Shown: positions 51,895-61,049 of the stretch, in pieces
How the letters are laid out: every line of letters starts with the position of its first letter
Position numbering within the stretch: the first letter of the stretch is position 1
Assembly: GCF_002803605.1 (NCBI RefSeq)
Contig: NZ_PHRG01000001.1
Coordinates: 632,819-696,818 of the forward strand
Length of the DNA: 64,000 bases
Direction: 5' to 3'
Source: Acinetobacter pseudolwoffii
GTDB taxonomy: Bacteria; Pseudomonadota; Gammaproteobacteria; Pseudomonadales; Moraxellaceae
Translations under genes and position numbers: made by a program
Notes under the pieces: generated by a model
Database searches by the model: none
What the model saw: only the letters and a program-made list of their open reading frames with translations
What the model was told of the DNA's origin: nothing

Positions 51895-53730
51895 TTACTT
51901 CATTTCTAAATAGGCATGTACATTTTTCAATAATTCAGTTGATCGCTCATGCCCGAGCAAACTGCCTTTTTCCAGCCAGTCCCGCGCGCGCCCAATATCC
52001 CGCTCTACACCAATGCCTTTGGTATATAAGCGCCCCAGATGACTATAGGCATCGGCATTGACCTGCGCTGCCGCCTGACGGTAATACTGTACCGCCTGTT
52101 CAATATTTGCCTCAGTGCCTATGCCATTTTCAAACGCTTCCCCCAGCGCATTCAGTGCCACACCATTCTGCTGAGCAGCCGCTTTTTGCAGATAGCTCAA
52201 GCCTAAGGCAATATCCTGCGCAATCTGTTGTCCCTTAAGATACTCCAAGCCCAATTCTGCCTGTGCCTGTGCATGTCCCAGTTGTGCAGCCTGATGCAGA
52301 TAACGATTGGCCTGCTCTGGATGACAGATAAAGACCGGATAAATACCTGACAGAGCCTGATACAGGAACCAGGCTGCTTCCTTGGAGCCTTTCGCAACCG
52401 CCTGATTCAGATATTGAATGGCTTTGTCGCGTGTCGGCAATGGATATTCCGCCAGACTATAAAAACGCCCGACCACATAAATTAAATCTGCCTCAGACTG
52501 AGCCTCGATCTGCCAGTATTGCTGGGCCACTGCCTGAATCATGCGGGTGGCTTTGGCTGTGTCTTTTACAGTACCGATGCCATTTAAATAACACAGTGCC
52601 AGACCCATTTGTGCATAAGTATCATCGGGACTAAGCTGAAATGCTGCCTGATACAGTTCAAATGCCTTTTGCGGCTCATAAGCCACTAGATGCTGTTCAA
52701 AATACAGCGCAGCAATCATGCATAAAGCGGGCGGATGCTGAGTATTGGCAGCTTCAGACCAGTAACGAAACGCCATGGTTTCATTTTTATCGACATACCA
52801 GCCATGAAAATAAGCCAGTCCAATTAAAGTCTTGGAATGCGCATCGGCATGTTCTTTGGACTGCTGCATCAAATGCTGGAACACGCGCTGACGCTGGTCG
52901 GTATCGATACGGCCTTGCAGTACGCCAGCATAATAATCATAGAGACCTTTTTGATCACCAAGACTGATACAGCGTTTAATAAATTGCAGGGCTTGAGTCT
53001 GGTCTTGGGGCAGCCTCTGTCCACGCGCATAATCATCGGCGATCTGCTGATTGGCAGCCAGATGATCTTGCTGCGCAGCTAAAAACAGATAATGAATTCC
53101 CTGAACCAAATCTTGAGCCGCTGAATCTGTTAAATAATACTGCGCCAGTTGATACTGCGAATTGCTATGTCCCTGCCCGGCATTTTGAATGAGTAAGGCC
53201 AAGCGCTGCTGTTCAGCGTTCTTCTCTTCTGGATTTGTTTCTGTAGTGGAAGAAAGTTCAGTGATGCGGTACTGGGCATCCAGATTGCCACGGGCTACGG
53301 CATGTCGGTACCAGTACAGCGCTTTTTCCGGGTCAGCCATTTGATAGCGTTGCTCCTCATGAATCTGCCCTAGATGATAAGCTGCGTCATCACTGCCCAG
53401 ATGAAAGGCTTTATCGAGATAACTGATGGCTGTTTCCGTATTTTGCGCATGTCCCAGACCCTGCAAATGCATCAGCCCCATGCCGACATAAGCCTGTGGA
53501 ATTTCCTGTTGCTGGGCAAGATTCTGGTAAATCTGATAGGCGCGTGCATAATTCGGATGTTCAGGATCTGAACTCAAGCGCGCCGCATGCTTGAGCTGTG
53601 CATCAAGCTGCTCAATCCATAGATCATGCTGCACAGCTTTGGCCTGATCACGTTTTACCGGATCCGGACGTTTCCACATCCAAATCCCCAAGGCCCCTAT
53701 CCCCAAAATCAATACCAGCAAGAACCACAT
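51895..53730 (-). CDS. SEL1-repeat protein with N-terminal membrane anchor
   Basis: 611 residues. A short N-terminal helix (LLVLILGIGALGIWMW, residues 4-19) anchors it, with the remainder outside the cytoplasm or in it depending on topology. About a dozen SEL1-like units follow (e.g. AYVGMGLMHLQGLGHAQNTE, ALNALGEAFENGIGTEANIE, AYSHLGRLYTKGIGVERDI). Such solenoids make protein-protein contacts. No enzymatic domain is visible and the partner is unknown. It is a leftward single gene between the efflux terminator and tcdA. Confidence 0.88.
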   Translation of the reverse strand: MWFLLVLILGIGALGIWMWKRPDPVKRDQAKAVQHDLWIEQLDAQLKHAARLSSDPEHPNYARAYQIYQNLAQQQEIPQAYVGMGLMHLQGLGHAQNTETAISYLDKAFHLGSDDAAYHLGQIHEEQRYQMADPEKALYWYRHAVARGNLDAQYRITELSSTTETNPEEKNAEQQRLALLIQNAGQGHSNSQYQLAQYYLTDSAAQDLVQGIHYLFLAAQQDHLAANQQIADDYARGQRLPQDQTQALQFIKRCISLGDQKGLYDYYAGVLQGRIDTDQRQRVFQHLMQQSKEHADAHSKTLIGLAYFHGWYVDKNETMAFRYWSEAANTQHPPALCMIAALYFEQHLVAYEPQKAFELYQAAFQLSPDDTYAQMGLALCYLNGIGTVKDTAKATRMIQAVAQQYWQIEAQSEADLIYVVGRFYSLAEYPLPTRDKAIQYLNQAVAKGSKEAAWFLYQALSGIYPVFICHPEQANRYLHQAAQLGHAQAQAELGLEYLKGQQIAQDIALGLSYLQKAAAQQNGVALNALGEAFENGIGTEANIEQAVQYYRQAAAQVNADAYSHLGRLYTKGIGVERDIGRARDWLEKGSLLGHERSTELLKNVHAYLEMK

Positions 53731-53791
53731 AACTGCTCCAAAACATTATTTTTGTTCTGCAAATGAATCCTTTCATTCTAAACGCCGTCTC

Positions 53792-53820
53792 AAAAAAAGC
53801 ACATATCTTGTGCTTTTTAT
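53792..53820 (-). terminator. Terminator of tcdA
   Basis: A 10-base stem (AAAAAGCACA / TGTGCTTTTT) with a 5-base loop lies 9 bases after the tcdA stop. Read leftward it continues into further T residues. Confidence 0.85.
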
Positions 53821-53828
53821 TTTGTAAA

Positions 53829-54599
53829 TCAGGCTTTTGCTCTTTTACTATCCAGCTTCTTCAAGCCTTCTGCCACAGCGACCATGGCAAAGCTTGAAGT
53901 CACCACCACGGCAGAGCCATAACCACCACAGCGCAAGCCGGCACTGGCACAGACATCGGCACTCGAGAACGGATTATCGATTGAATAGACACAGGTAATG
54001 CCGAATTTTTCTTTAGGTTTTTTACAAATACCTTTGCCGCGTAACTGGGCACGCAATTTGGCCAGCATCGGGTCCTGTTCGGTTTTAGATAAGTCTGCGA
54101 CACGAATTTTCAGTGGATCCAGTTTACCGCCTGCCCCACCCGACACAATCAAGGGAATCTTGTTAAAGCGACAATGCAGCATCAAGGCAAATTTGGCCTT
54201 TACATCGTCAATACAGTCGAGAATTAAATCAGGATTACCTGCTAAAATTTCTTTGATATTTTCCGGCGTCAGATAGTCATCAATCAGATTAATCTTGATC
54301 CGTGGATTAATGGCATGACAACGCTCGGCCATCACTGCAATTTTTTCATGGCCCAAAGTCGTGCTCATGGCAGGCAATTGACGATTAATATTGGATGCCG
54401 CCACCACATCCATATCGACCAAACTCAGCTCGCCCACACCGCTACGTGCCAGCGCTTCTACTGCCCAAGAACCGACACCACCGATGCCAATCACCATCAC
54501 ATGACTTTTTTCATAATGACTGAAGCTGTCTTCTCCATAAATTTTGGCAACACCCGCAAAGCGGCGCTCATATTCATCGTCTTGAAGCAGTTCAGTCAT
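53829..54599 (-). CDS. tcdA: tRNA threonylcarbamoyladenosine dehydratase TcdA (CsdL)
   Basis: 256 residues, of the E1/ThiF superfamily. ATP-binding is by GIGGVGSWAVEALARSGVGE (from residue 38), and VDMDVVAASNINRQ and DCIDDVKAK are typical. It cyclises t6A to ct6A at tRNA position 37. A tail with GLRCGGYGSAV matches the C-terminal Cys-containing segment of the family. It is an independent leftward gene. Confidence 0.93.
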   Translation of the reverse strand: MTELLQDDEYERRFAGVAKIYGEDSFSHYEKSHVMVIGIGGVGSWAVEALARSGVGELSLVDMDVVAASNINRQLPAMSTTLGHEKIAVMAERCHAINPRIKINLIDDYLTPENIKEILAGNPDLILDCIDDVKAKFALMLHCRFNKIPLIVSGGAGGKLDPLKIRVADLSKTEQDPMLAKLRAQLRGKGICKKPKEKFGITCVYSIDNPFSSADVCASAGLRCGGYGSAVVVTSSFAMVAVAEGLKKLDSKRAKA

Positions 54600-54770
54600 A
54601 AGTCATCAATAGCTGTTAAATCACGGCTTATTTTAGCAAAGTCAGTATTTTTTTACTGCTTCTAAAATTTTGATACAAAATCTATCAGCAAAATCAGAAA
54701 GATAAATTCAGGAACATTTATAATTGGATAAAATTCATACATAAAACTTTAAATATGGGAGTCAAACACT

Positions 54771-55019
54771 GTGCTGATCAATGCTCTTTTGGCTCTCAAT
54801 TTTATACTGATCACTCTACATTTTTATTTTTACAGTAGCCAAAAACAGAAAAACTATGCGCTGAGTATTTTTATTCGTTTGTTGATTTTAGGCCTATTCG
54901 GATATGTGATCCTAGATCGCCATGAAACCCAGACCCATCTGATTTTGGTACTGATATCCTGGGTGATATTTGAACTGATTGAGAGTTTATATCAAAAGAA
55001 AAAAGCATCAATCTCATAA
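54771..55019 (+). CDS. Small two-helix membrane protein of unknown function
   Basis: 82 residues, starting with GTG at 54771 and preceded by GGGAG at 9 bases. Two or three hydrophobic stretches are visible (NALLALNFILITLHFYFY; IFIRLLILGLFGYVIL; LILVLISWVIFELIESL) and the C-terminus is Lys-rich (QKKKASIS). No family recognised. Its terminator is shared with the convergent orn gene. Confidence 0.65.
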   Translation: MLINALLALNFILITLHFYFYSSQKQKNYALSIFIRLLILGLFGYVILDRHETQTHLILVLISWVIFELIESLYQKKKASIS

Positions 55020-55041
55020 AAAAAGAGGCTTGCGCCTCTTT
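55019..55041. terminator. Bidirectional terminator between the small membrane gene and orn
   Basis: Inverted repeat AAGAGGC / GCCTCTT with a 4-base loop, with A and T runs on the two flanks. It overlaps the end of one gene and lies 15 bases from the orn stop. Confidence 0.8.
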
Positions 55042-55055
55042 CAATCCATCTAAAC

Positions 55056-55613
55056 TTAGTCTTTATTCATGATAAAGAAATATTGACGATAGTATTTCAG
55101 TTCGGCAATTGAATCACGAATGTCATCCATCGCCAGATGCGAAGCATTTTTCTTGAGACCACTCATAATTTCTGGACGCCAGCGTTTTGCCAGCTCTTTC
55201 ACTGAAGAGACATCCAGATTACGGTAATGGAAATACTGCTCCAGCTCAGGCATCAGGCGATGCAAGAAACGGCGATCCTGACAGATCGAGTTACCACACA
55301 TCGGGGATGATTTTGGATTGACCCATTTCTTCAGGAATTCAATAGTTTGCTGTTCTGCATCCTGAGCCGTCAGTTTACTGCGACGCACCCGTTCAATCAG
55401 ACCCGATTGACCATGTTGACGGGTGTTCCACTCATCCATGGCATTTAACAGACGTGCAGGCTGATGCACCGCAAGCACAGGACCTTCTGCCAGAATATTC
55501 AAATTGTCATCGGTTACAATCGTCGCAATTTCAATAATTTGGTCATTGTCTGTGTCTAGACCTGTCATTTCAAGGTCAATCCAAATCAGGCGGGTATCAG
55601 CGGTGCTGCTCAT
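55056..55613 (-). CDS. orn: Oligoribonuclease
   Basis: 185 residues, the standard length. It degrades 2-5 nucleotide RNAs and pGpG. The DEDDh exonuclease motifs are visible: [10 protein letters not shown] (Asp13, Glu15), [11 protein letters not shown], and the C-terminal [11 protein letters not shown]. It is divergent from rsgA, a conserved arrangement. Confidence 0.97.
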   Translation of the reverse strand: MSSTADTRLIWIDLEMTGLDTDNDQIIEIATIVTDDNLNILAEGPVLAVHQPARLLNAMDEWNTRQHGQSGLIERVRRSKLTAQDAEQQTIEFLKKWVNPKSSPMCGNSICQDRRFLHRLMPELEQYFHYRNLDVSSVKELAKRWRPEIMSGLKKNASHLAMDDIRDSIAELKYYRQYFFIMNKD

Positions 55614-55737
55614 AAATGTGCAATCTTATTGGGTTTAAAAACAACTATAGTAGCAAATTAATTACATCTTGGGTGTCATTCGGGGGCTGCTTCATGCTAT
55701 TTTTGCCATCTGATTTACCCGGTTTTTTAGGATATGA

Positions 55738-56796
55738 ATGGCCTTAATACGTAAGCGTCGTCTGACAGAGCAACAACAGCGCCGCATTCAGAAACAACAG
55801 AAAACACGTCAAGAAGATCTCGATACCTCCAGTGATCTGGAAGGTTTGGTAGTGCAACACTACGGCCGCCAACTTGAAGTGCAAGCTTTGTCTACTCCTG
55901 ACATTCACCCTGAAAAACCTGTGGTTGCCGATGGCGAGCCTGAACCTTTCTGGAAAGAAATTGAATTGGGCAGTGTCTGGCGCTGTCATACCCGAACCAA
56001 TCTGGATTTATTGGTCACGGGTGACCGGGTTAAATGGCAAGCCGATCCGAATACCGGATTGGGGATTATTACGGCGATTCATCCACGTAAATCCTTATTG
56101 ACCCGTCCTGACCGCTATCACAAGGTTAAACCGGTAGCGGCCAATATTTCACTGATTGTGATTGTGTTTGCACCATTGCCTGAGCCAGCACCGGGCCTGA
56201 TCGACCGTTATCTGGTGGCCTGTGCCGATGCCGATATTCCCGCACTGCTGGTGATGAATAAAGCCGATTTGCTCAAAGAAAATGATCCGATTCTGACTCT
56301 GCTACAAGAATATCAAGACCTCGGTTATGAAGTAATGCAAACCCAGTCCGATGGTGATCTGACTGTATTGTCCAATCGTCTGGAAAATGAAACGGTGGCC
56401 TTTGTCGGTCAATCGGGTGTCGGTAAAAGCACGCTGATCAATGCGATCGTGCCGGATGCTGCCCAGAAAACCAATATTATTTCGGAAAACTCGGCACTCG
56501 GTCAGCACACCACCACCTCAACCCGTTTGATCGGTTTTGGTGAAGGCGCTGCCCTGATTGACTCTCCGGGAATTCGTGAATTTGGCCTGTGGCATCTGCC
56601 TTTAGATAAGGTACAAATCGGTTTTCCTGAAATTGAAAACCTGCTCGGACACTGTCAATTCCGGAATTGCACGCATAAGCATGAAAAACAATGTGCTTTA
56701 CGTCAGGCCGCGAGTGCGGGTGAAATTTTACCGCGCCGACTGGACAGCTATTTGCGTTTAATCGATGAAATCACTGAAGCACAGCAAAAAAATTAA
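55738..56796 (+). CDS. rsgA: Small ribosomal subunit biogenesis GTPase RsgA
   Basis: 352 residues. It has an N-terminal OB fold, then a circularly permuted GTPase in which NKADLL (about 174) comes before GQSGVGKST (about 223) and DSPGIREF. A C-terminal zinc knuckle is in HCQFRNCTHKHEKQC. It checks late 30S maturation. The first 25 residues are rich in Arg and Gln. TTAGGA precedes the ATG. Confidence 0.97.
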   Translation: MALIRKRRLTEQQQRRIQKQQKTRQEDLDTSSDLEGLVVQHYGRQLEVQALSTPDIHPEKPVVADGEPEPFWKEIELGSVWRCHTRTNLDLLVTGDRVKWQADPNTGLGIITAIHPRKSLLTRPDRYHKVKPVAANISLIVIVFAPLPEPAPGLIDRYLVACADADIPALLVMNKADLLKENDPILTLLQEYQDLGYEVMQTQSDGDLTVLSNRLENETVAFVGQSGVGKSTLINAIVPDAAQKTNIISENSALGQHTTTSTRLIGFGEGAALIDSPGIREFGLWHLPLDKVQIGFPEIENLLGHCQFRNCTHKHEKQCALRQAASAGEILPRRLDSYLRLIDEITEAQQKN

Positions 56797-56889
56797 TTTT
56801 CTTGTGCCTCAACCCTTGAAGCGGTGATTTTGATCACCATATTTATGAGCTATACTCTTGGCAATTTTAAAATTGTAATTAGGTGAATT

Positions 56890-57297
56890 GTGGAACGTTG
56901 GTTCGAGTTTATGGGGAATCACCCCTTCTTATTTGGAACACTCGCGGTATTGGTAGTTTTGTTCTTCATTATCGAAGGTCAACGTAACGGTCGTAAAATT
57001 TCTCCGCAGTCGCTGGGAATTTTAGTCAAAGCAAAAAATGCCATGCTGATTGATTTACGGGATGCCAAAGACTTCCGTGAAGGTCATATCAGCGGCAGCC
57101 GTAACATTCCATATAGCCAGATTACAAAGCATGTTGAAGAGCTGAAAGCATCTGATCGCCCTTTGGTGTTCATTTGCAACCTTGGACAGGTGGCTGGTAC
57201 TGCGCTACAACAAGTGGGTCATGCCGATGCATACCGTCTTGATGGCGGCATCAGCAACTGGAAAGCCCAAGGTTTACCTTTGGTGAAAAGCAAATAA
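56890..57297 (+). CDS. Rhodanese-like membrane protein (YibN type)
   Basis: 135 residues beginning with GTG and AGGTG 5 bases upstream. An N-terminal membrane helix (FLFGTLAVLVVLFFIIEG) is followed by a rhodanese domain with DLRDAKDFREGHISGSRNIP and the active loop CNLGQVAG (Cys near residue 96). It is expected to move sulfur or act as a regulator at the membrane. The order yibN-grxC-secB is conserved in gammaproteobacteria. Confidence 0.9.
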   Translation: MERWFEFMGNHPFLFGTLAVLVVLFFIIEGQRNGRKISPQSLGILVKAKNAMLIDLRDAKDFREGHISGSRNIPYSQITKHVEELKASDRPLVFICNLGQVAGTALQQVGHADAYRLDGGISNWKAQGLPLVKSK

Positions 57298-57318
57298 TCC
57301 ACGAACAGGAGATTGATC

Positions 57319-57573
57319 ATGGCTGACGTTATTGTTTATTCAACGACTGTGTGTCCTTATTGCGTGCGTGCAAAACAGTTGCTTGAGCGTAAAGGTGTCG
57401 CATATAAAGAAATTAATCTATCTCAAGAAGCACCTGAAGTACGTCTTGAATTGATGCAGCGTACCAATCACCGCACTGTGCCACAAATTTTTATTAAGGA
57501 TCAATTCATCGGTGGTTTCGACCAGCTTTATGCTTTAGAGCGTGAAGGCAAACTTGATGAATTACTGACTTAA
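57319..57573 (+). CDS. grxC: Glutaredoxin 3
   Basis: About 84 residues, starting at the ATG at 57319 with AGGAG 8 bases upstream. The redox motif CPYC is at residues 12-15 and the GSH-binding TVPQIF cis-Pro and GGFDQL are present. It reduces disulfides with glutathione. It sits between the rhodanese gene and secB. Confidence 0.96.
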   Translation: MADVIVYSTTVCPYCVRAKQLLERKGVAYKEINLSQEAPEVRLELMQRTNHRTVPQIFIKDQFIGGFDQLYALEREGKLDELLT

Positions 57574-57611
57574 TTCTACTAAAATCATCACTTTATATTA
57601 AGGATCAAAGA

Positions 57612-58070
57612 ATGAGTGAAGAACAACAAGCTCAACCACAATTGGCATTAGAGCGTATTTACACCAAAGATATTTCTTTTGAGGTTCCTGGGGCACAAGT
57701 TTTTACCAAGCAATGGCAACCTGAGCTCAACATCAATCTTTCTTCTTCTGCAGAAAAAATTGATGAGACTCATTTTGAAGTGGCTTTAAAAGTCGTTGTT
57801 CAAGCGACCAATGAAGGTGATACTGCTTTTATCGTCGACGTGACTCAAGCCGGTATCTTCTTGGTAGATGGCGTTGAAGAAGAGCGTCTTCCATACATCC
57901 TGGGCGCATACTGCCCGAACATTCTGTTCCCGTTCCTGCGTGAAGCAGTGAATGATATGGTGACTAAAGGTAGCTTCCCACAGTTGCTGCTTACCCCAAT
58001 CAACTTCGATGCTGAATTTGAAGCCAATATGCAACGTGCACAAACTGCCGTTGTAGATGGTCAGGCTTAA
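57612..58070 (+). CDS. secB: Protein-export chaperone SecB
   Basis: 152 residues. SecB is a tetrameric chaperone that holds preproteins for SecA. Recognisable segments are [31 protein letters not shown] and [22 protein letters not shown] precedes the ATG. It is the last gene of yibN-grxC-secB and is followed by a strong terminator. Confidence 0.97.
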   Translation: MSEEQQAQPQLALERIYTKDISFEVPGAQVFTKQWQPELNINLSSSAEKIDETHFEVALKVVVQATNEGDTAFIVDVTQAGIFLVDGVEEERLPYILGAYCPNILFPFLREAVNDMVTKGSFPQLLLTPINFDAEFEANMQRAQTAVVDGQA

Positions 58071-58088
58071 TCGCTGTCCTGCAAATCT

Positions 58089-58116
58089 AAAAAAGACCGC
58101 ATATGCGGTCTTTTTT
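58089..58116 (+). terminator. Terminator of secB
   Basis: A perfect 14-base inverted repeat (AAAAAAGACCGCAT and complement) with no separate loop beyond the central turn, ending in TTTTTT, 19 bases after the secB stop. Confidence 0.92.
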
Positions 58117-58129
58117 ATGGCCTTGAGTG

Positions 58130-58250
58130 AATTCCCCCTTTATCAAAGGGGGAATGAGGGGATTTTGCTCATTTACTCTTTTTTTAAAGAAAGGGTTTAG
58201 CAAGATTAAAGAAAAATAATCCCTCCTAACCTTCCTTTAAAAAAGGGAGG
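58130..58250. repeat. Palindromic intergenic repeat, related to the one at 44.3 kb
   Basis: Two hairpins lie in the secB-fabI gap. The first, 58130-58154, pairs ATTCCCCCTTT with AAAGGGGGAAT. The second, about 58212-58250, contains AATAATCCCTCC and closes with AAAAGGGAGG, similar to 44354-44391. They have the character of a dispersed noncoding repeat family. Nothing indicates a gene. Confidence 0.7.
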
Positions 58251-58282
58251 AACTCTTCCCCCCCACGGCAGAGAATAGACTT

Positions 58283-59089
58283 TTATTCCGCATCCGCCAT
58301 TAAATCAGCGCTCATACCCACGGTATTGAAACCGGCATCGACATACAGGATTTCACCGGTAATGCCATTGGCCCATGGCGAGCACAGGAATAATGCGGCA
58401 TTACCAACATCTTCAATCGTTACATTACGTTTTAATGGCGCAACTTTTTCATTTAAGTCGAGCATTTTACGGAATGATTTAATACCTGAAGCTGCCAAAG
58501 TACGGATTGGACCTGCAGAGATGGCATTGACACGAATACCTTCCTGACCCAAGCTAGACGCCAAATAACGTACCCCTGCTTCTAAAGAGGCTTTGGCCAT
58601 ACCCATCACGTTATAGTTTGGCATTACACGCTCAGAACCTTGATAGGTCAATGTCAGCAAACAACCTTGACGGACTTGCAGCAAAGGTTTTGCCGCACGT
58701 GCCATTGCGATAAAGCTATAGGCACTGATGTCATGCGCAATATTAAAGCCTTCACGATCCGTGATCTCGGTGAAGTCACCATCCAGTGTATGTGCCGGTG
58801 CAAAACCGATAGAATGCACTACGCCGTCCAGACCATCCCAGTGTTTTGCCAGCTCAGCAAATGCATTATCAATATCAGCATCTACCGCCACATCACAAGG
58901 AAAAACCAGTTTTGAACCAAACTGTTCAGCAAAGTCATCTACCCGCTTTTTCAGCTTTTCATTTGGATAAGTAAAAGCCAATTCAGCACCTTCACGATGT
59001 AATGCCTGAGCAATACCAAAAGCAATGGATAATTTACTCGCAATACCCGCGATCAAGAAGCGCTTACCCGCCAAAAGTCCTTGTGCCAT
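58283..59089 (-). CDS. fabI: Enoyl-[acyl-carrier-protein] reductase (NADH)
   Basis: About 268 residues from the ATG at 59089, with AGGTGA upstream. The longer frame to 59128 adds 13 unsupported residues. It catalyses the last step of fatty-acid elongation. The NADH motif is [16 protein letters not shown], and the catalytic Tyr-x6-Lys is YNVMGMAK (about 157-164). It is a single leftward gene. It is the classic target of triclosan-type inhibitors. Confidence 0.97.
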   Translation of the reverse strand: MAQGLLAGKRFLIAGIASKLSIAFGIAQALHREGAELAFTYPNEKLKKRVDDFAEQFGSKLVFPCDVAVDADIDNAFAELAKHWDGLDGVVHSIGFAPAHTLDGDFTEITDREGFNIAHDISAYSFIAMARAAKPLLQVRQGCLLTLTYQGSERVMPNYNVMGMAKASLEAGVRYLASSLGQEGIRVNAISAGPIRTLAASGIKSFRKMLDLNEKVAPLKRNVTIEDVGNAALFLCSPWANGITGEILYVDAGFNTVGMSADLMADAE

Positions 59090-59216
59090 GTGAATCTCAC
59101 CTAAAATAATATATATGCATGATGCCAAGTCTGAGGCATTTTAGAAATTGCATAATGCATCTTTTTTTAACAGATACCAAATTACAGCAGATACAGCCGG
59201 GCAATAAAAACCGGCA

Positions 59217-60041
59217 TTATTCATCGGCCAAATTCAAAACCTGATGGGTATTCTGCCAGAGCTGCTGTGCCAATTTGGCTTGATCTTGCCCTAAGCTTTG
59301 TGCCAAACCTTCCAGTACATAAGGCAAGTTGGCAGGTGTATTGCGGGTACGTTGCTCACCTGACTGTTGACAGCATAACGGCGTCATATCCGGACAATCG
59401 GTTTCCAGCACCAGATGTTCTGCACCGACTGCCTGTACCACCTGATGCAGTTTCCTGGCATTCGGATTGGTAATCTGACCAGTAACACCAAGCTTAAACC
59501 CCAACTTGACAAAAGCCTTGGCTTCCTCGACACCTCCGCCAAAGGCATGTGCGATTCCACCCTGTTTAAACTGATGCTGTTTTAAAATTTGTAAAACTTC
59601 TGCATGTGATTTACGGATATGCAGCAAAATCGGCTTATCGAATTGTTGTGCCAGTTCAATTTGTGCAGCGAAAAAATCTTGCTGCTTTTGAAAAATTTCA
59701 GGTTGTTTATGCTGCTTTAAAAATGTGTCGAGACCGATTTCACCAATGGCAATGCATTGTTCAACTCTAAGCAGCTGCTCTAAATCATGTAAATGTTCAG
59801 CCTGATGCTGTTCAATATAAAATGGATGCAAGCCGGGTGCCAAATGGCTATGTGGTGCATCTTTCAAGCCATTGATAAAACGATGGGTTTTTAACAAATC
59901 CTGAAAGCGGTTTTGCAAAAAGCCAATTAAAACCAGATGCTCCACACCTACCGCTTTGGCCGCATACGCCAGTTGCTCCCGATCATGATCAAAATCGGGA
60001 ACATCAAAATGGGTATGCGTATCGAACAGTTTTAACTTCAT
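59217..60041 (-). CDS. TatD-family metal-dependent hydrolase
   Basis: 274 residues. Metal-binding residues are in DTHTHFDVPDF (start), IGEIGLD (Glu), LLHIRKSH, AHAFGGG and the late LETDCPDMTP. These enzymes act as DNases or phosphoesterases in the cytoplasm. The sequence resembles the YjjV branch rather than TatD itself, but this is a tentative reading. It overlaps the upstream lipoprotein gene as ATGA and so is coupled to it. Confidence 0.88.
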   Translation of the reverse strand: MKLKLFDTHTHFDVPDFDHDREQLAYAAKAVGVEHLVLIGFLQNRFQDLLKTHRFINGLKDAPHSHLAPGLHPFYIEQHQAEHLHDLEQLLRVEQCIAIGEIGLDTFLKQHKQPEIFQKQQDFFAAQIELAQQFDKPILLHIRKSHAEVLQILKQHQFKQGGIAHAFGGGVEEAKAFVKLGFKLGVTGQITNPNARKLHQVVQAVGAEHLVLETDCPDMTPLCCQQSGEQRTRNTPANLPYVLEGLAQSLGQDQAKLAQQLWQNTHQVLNLADE

Positions 60042-61000
60042 TCGGCTTTAGATGCTAAGGCTGGCTGTGCCTCGGAGGCTGCTGTTTCAGCTTGCGGCAG
60101 ATATTGTGGTTTTAGCACGCCTTGTAGCTGCGCATAAGGGATCATTAAGCGCGGCAAACCCACCACATAAGGTCCGATTTCATATTCGGCATATTGTAAG
60201 ATCAACCCTTCTTTGGCCAGATAAAAATTATCGGTCAGTGTGAACTTCCAGGCCTGTTCATATTCAGCGACATCTTTTGCCAGCTTGGACTCCATGACCC
60301 AGACTTTAAAAGCCTCATATGCCTGTGCTTCAAGTTTGGCTTTTTGCTTCTCTGCAATAATGTCATCCAGCTTGACCAGTGTTTGCTGTTCAAGATCAAA
60401 ATTATAATAGCGCTGTGCAGATGCTCCGTGCGCACCTCCCAGATAATGGCTACTGTTTAGCACCACAGTCGCCAATGGATCACCCGAATTCAGAATCTTG
60501 GGCTTAATCATCAGGCTAATGCTATGACTGGCACTCAGTGCTTTGAGCTCCTTGTCCAGATTCAAGAAGGTCTGCATAGAAGGCTGAATTTGCTGCTCAA
60601 GCTGCTGTTTTGGTGTAGTGACCGTCGACAAGGCTGTTTTTGGTTCAGAAGCAGCCACTTCGGCTTCACTGGCAGCAGTGGCTTTTGCCGGCTCAATCGC
60701 ATCGACAGACAGGATATTTTTTAACTGTTGCAAAATCTGCTGATCGATCCATTCATCAATAAAGCGCTGATTACTGTTCAGGCGTTCAATCGAAATTTCC
60801 GGACAGTTTTTACCCTCACACTCTGGAATCACCAGCTTGAGTTTTTCGGTATCACCACTAAGTTTCAGGACTTCTGGCTCGGTTTGTACCACTTCAGGAG
60901 AAGTCGGCTCTTTCGGCTCATTGCTCTTCGGCTGACATGCACTCAGTAAAACTGCGGATGCCAGTATCGATAGACAAAAAATATTCTTATATTTTGGCAT
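60038..61000 (-). CDS. Lipoprotein with C-terminal DUF3298/RsiV-like domain
   Basis: 320 residues. The lipobox LLSAC puts the lipid on Cys22. A Glu/Pro/Thr-rich linker is followed by a part with two cysteines (PECEGKNCPE) and a C-terminal domain with HYLGGAHGASAQRYYNFD, typical of DUF3298. Ala/Ser/Glu-rich segments occur at about 110-130 and at the very end (AETAASEAQPALASKAE). Function unknown; relatives include anti-sigma factor RsiV. It precedes tatD and resembles the next gene. Confidence 0.82.
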   Translation of the reverse strand: MPKYKNIFCLSILASAVLLSACQPKSNEPKEPTSPEVVQTEPEVLKLSGDTEKLKLVIPECEGKNCPEISIERLNSNQRFIDEWIDQQILQQLKNILSVDAIEPAKATAASEAEVAASEPKTALSTVTTPKQQLEQQIQPSMQTFLNLDKELKALSASHSISLMIKPKILNSGDPLATVVLNSSHYLGGAHGASAQRYYNFDLEQQTLVKLDDIIAEKQKAKLEAQAYEAFKVWVMESKLAKDVAEYEQAWKFTLTDNFYLAKEGLILQYAEYEIGPYVVGLPRLMIPYAQLQGVLKPQYLPQAETAASEAQPALASKAE

Positions 61001-61049
61001 TCATTACCCTTTTCAAAACGTGTAATTAATCCTGAGAGGATTACAACCT

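Noticed and set aside
55734..55740. Alternative ATG for rsgA four bases upstream
   Set aside because: The ATG at 55734 is out of frame with the RsgA protein; the ATG at 55738 is in frame and acceptably spaced from AGGA.
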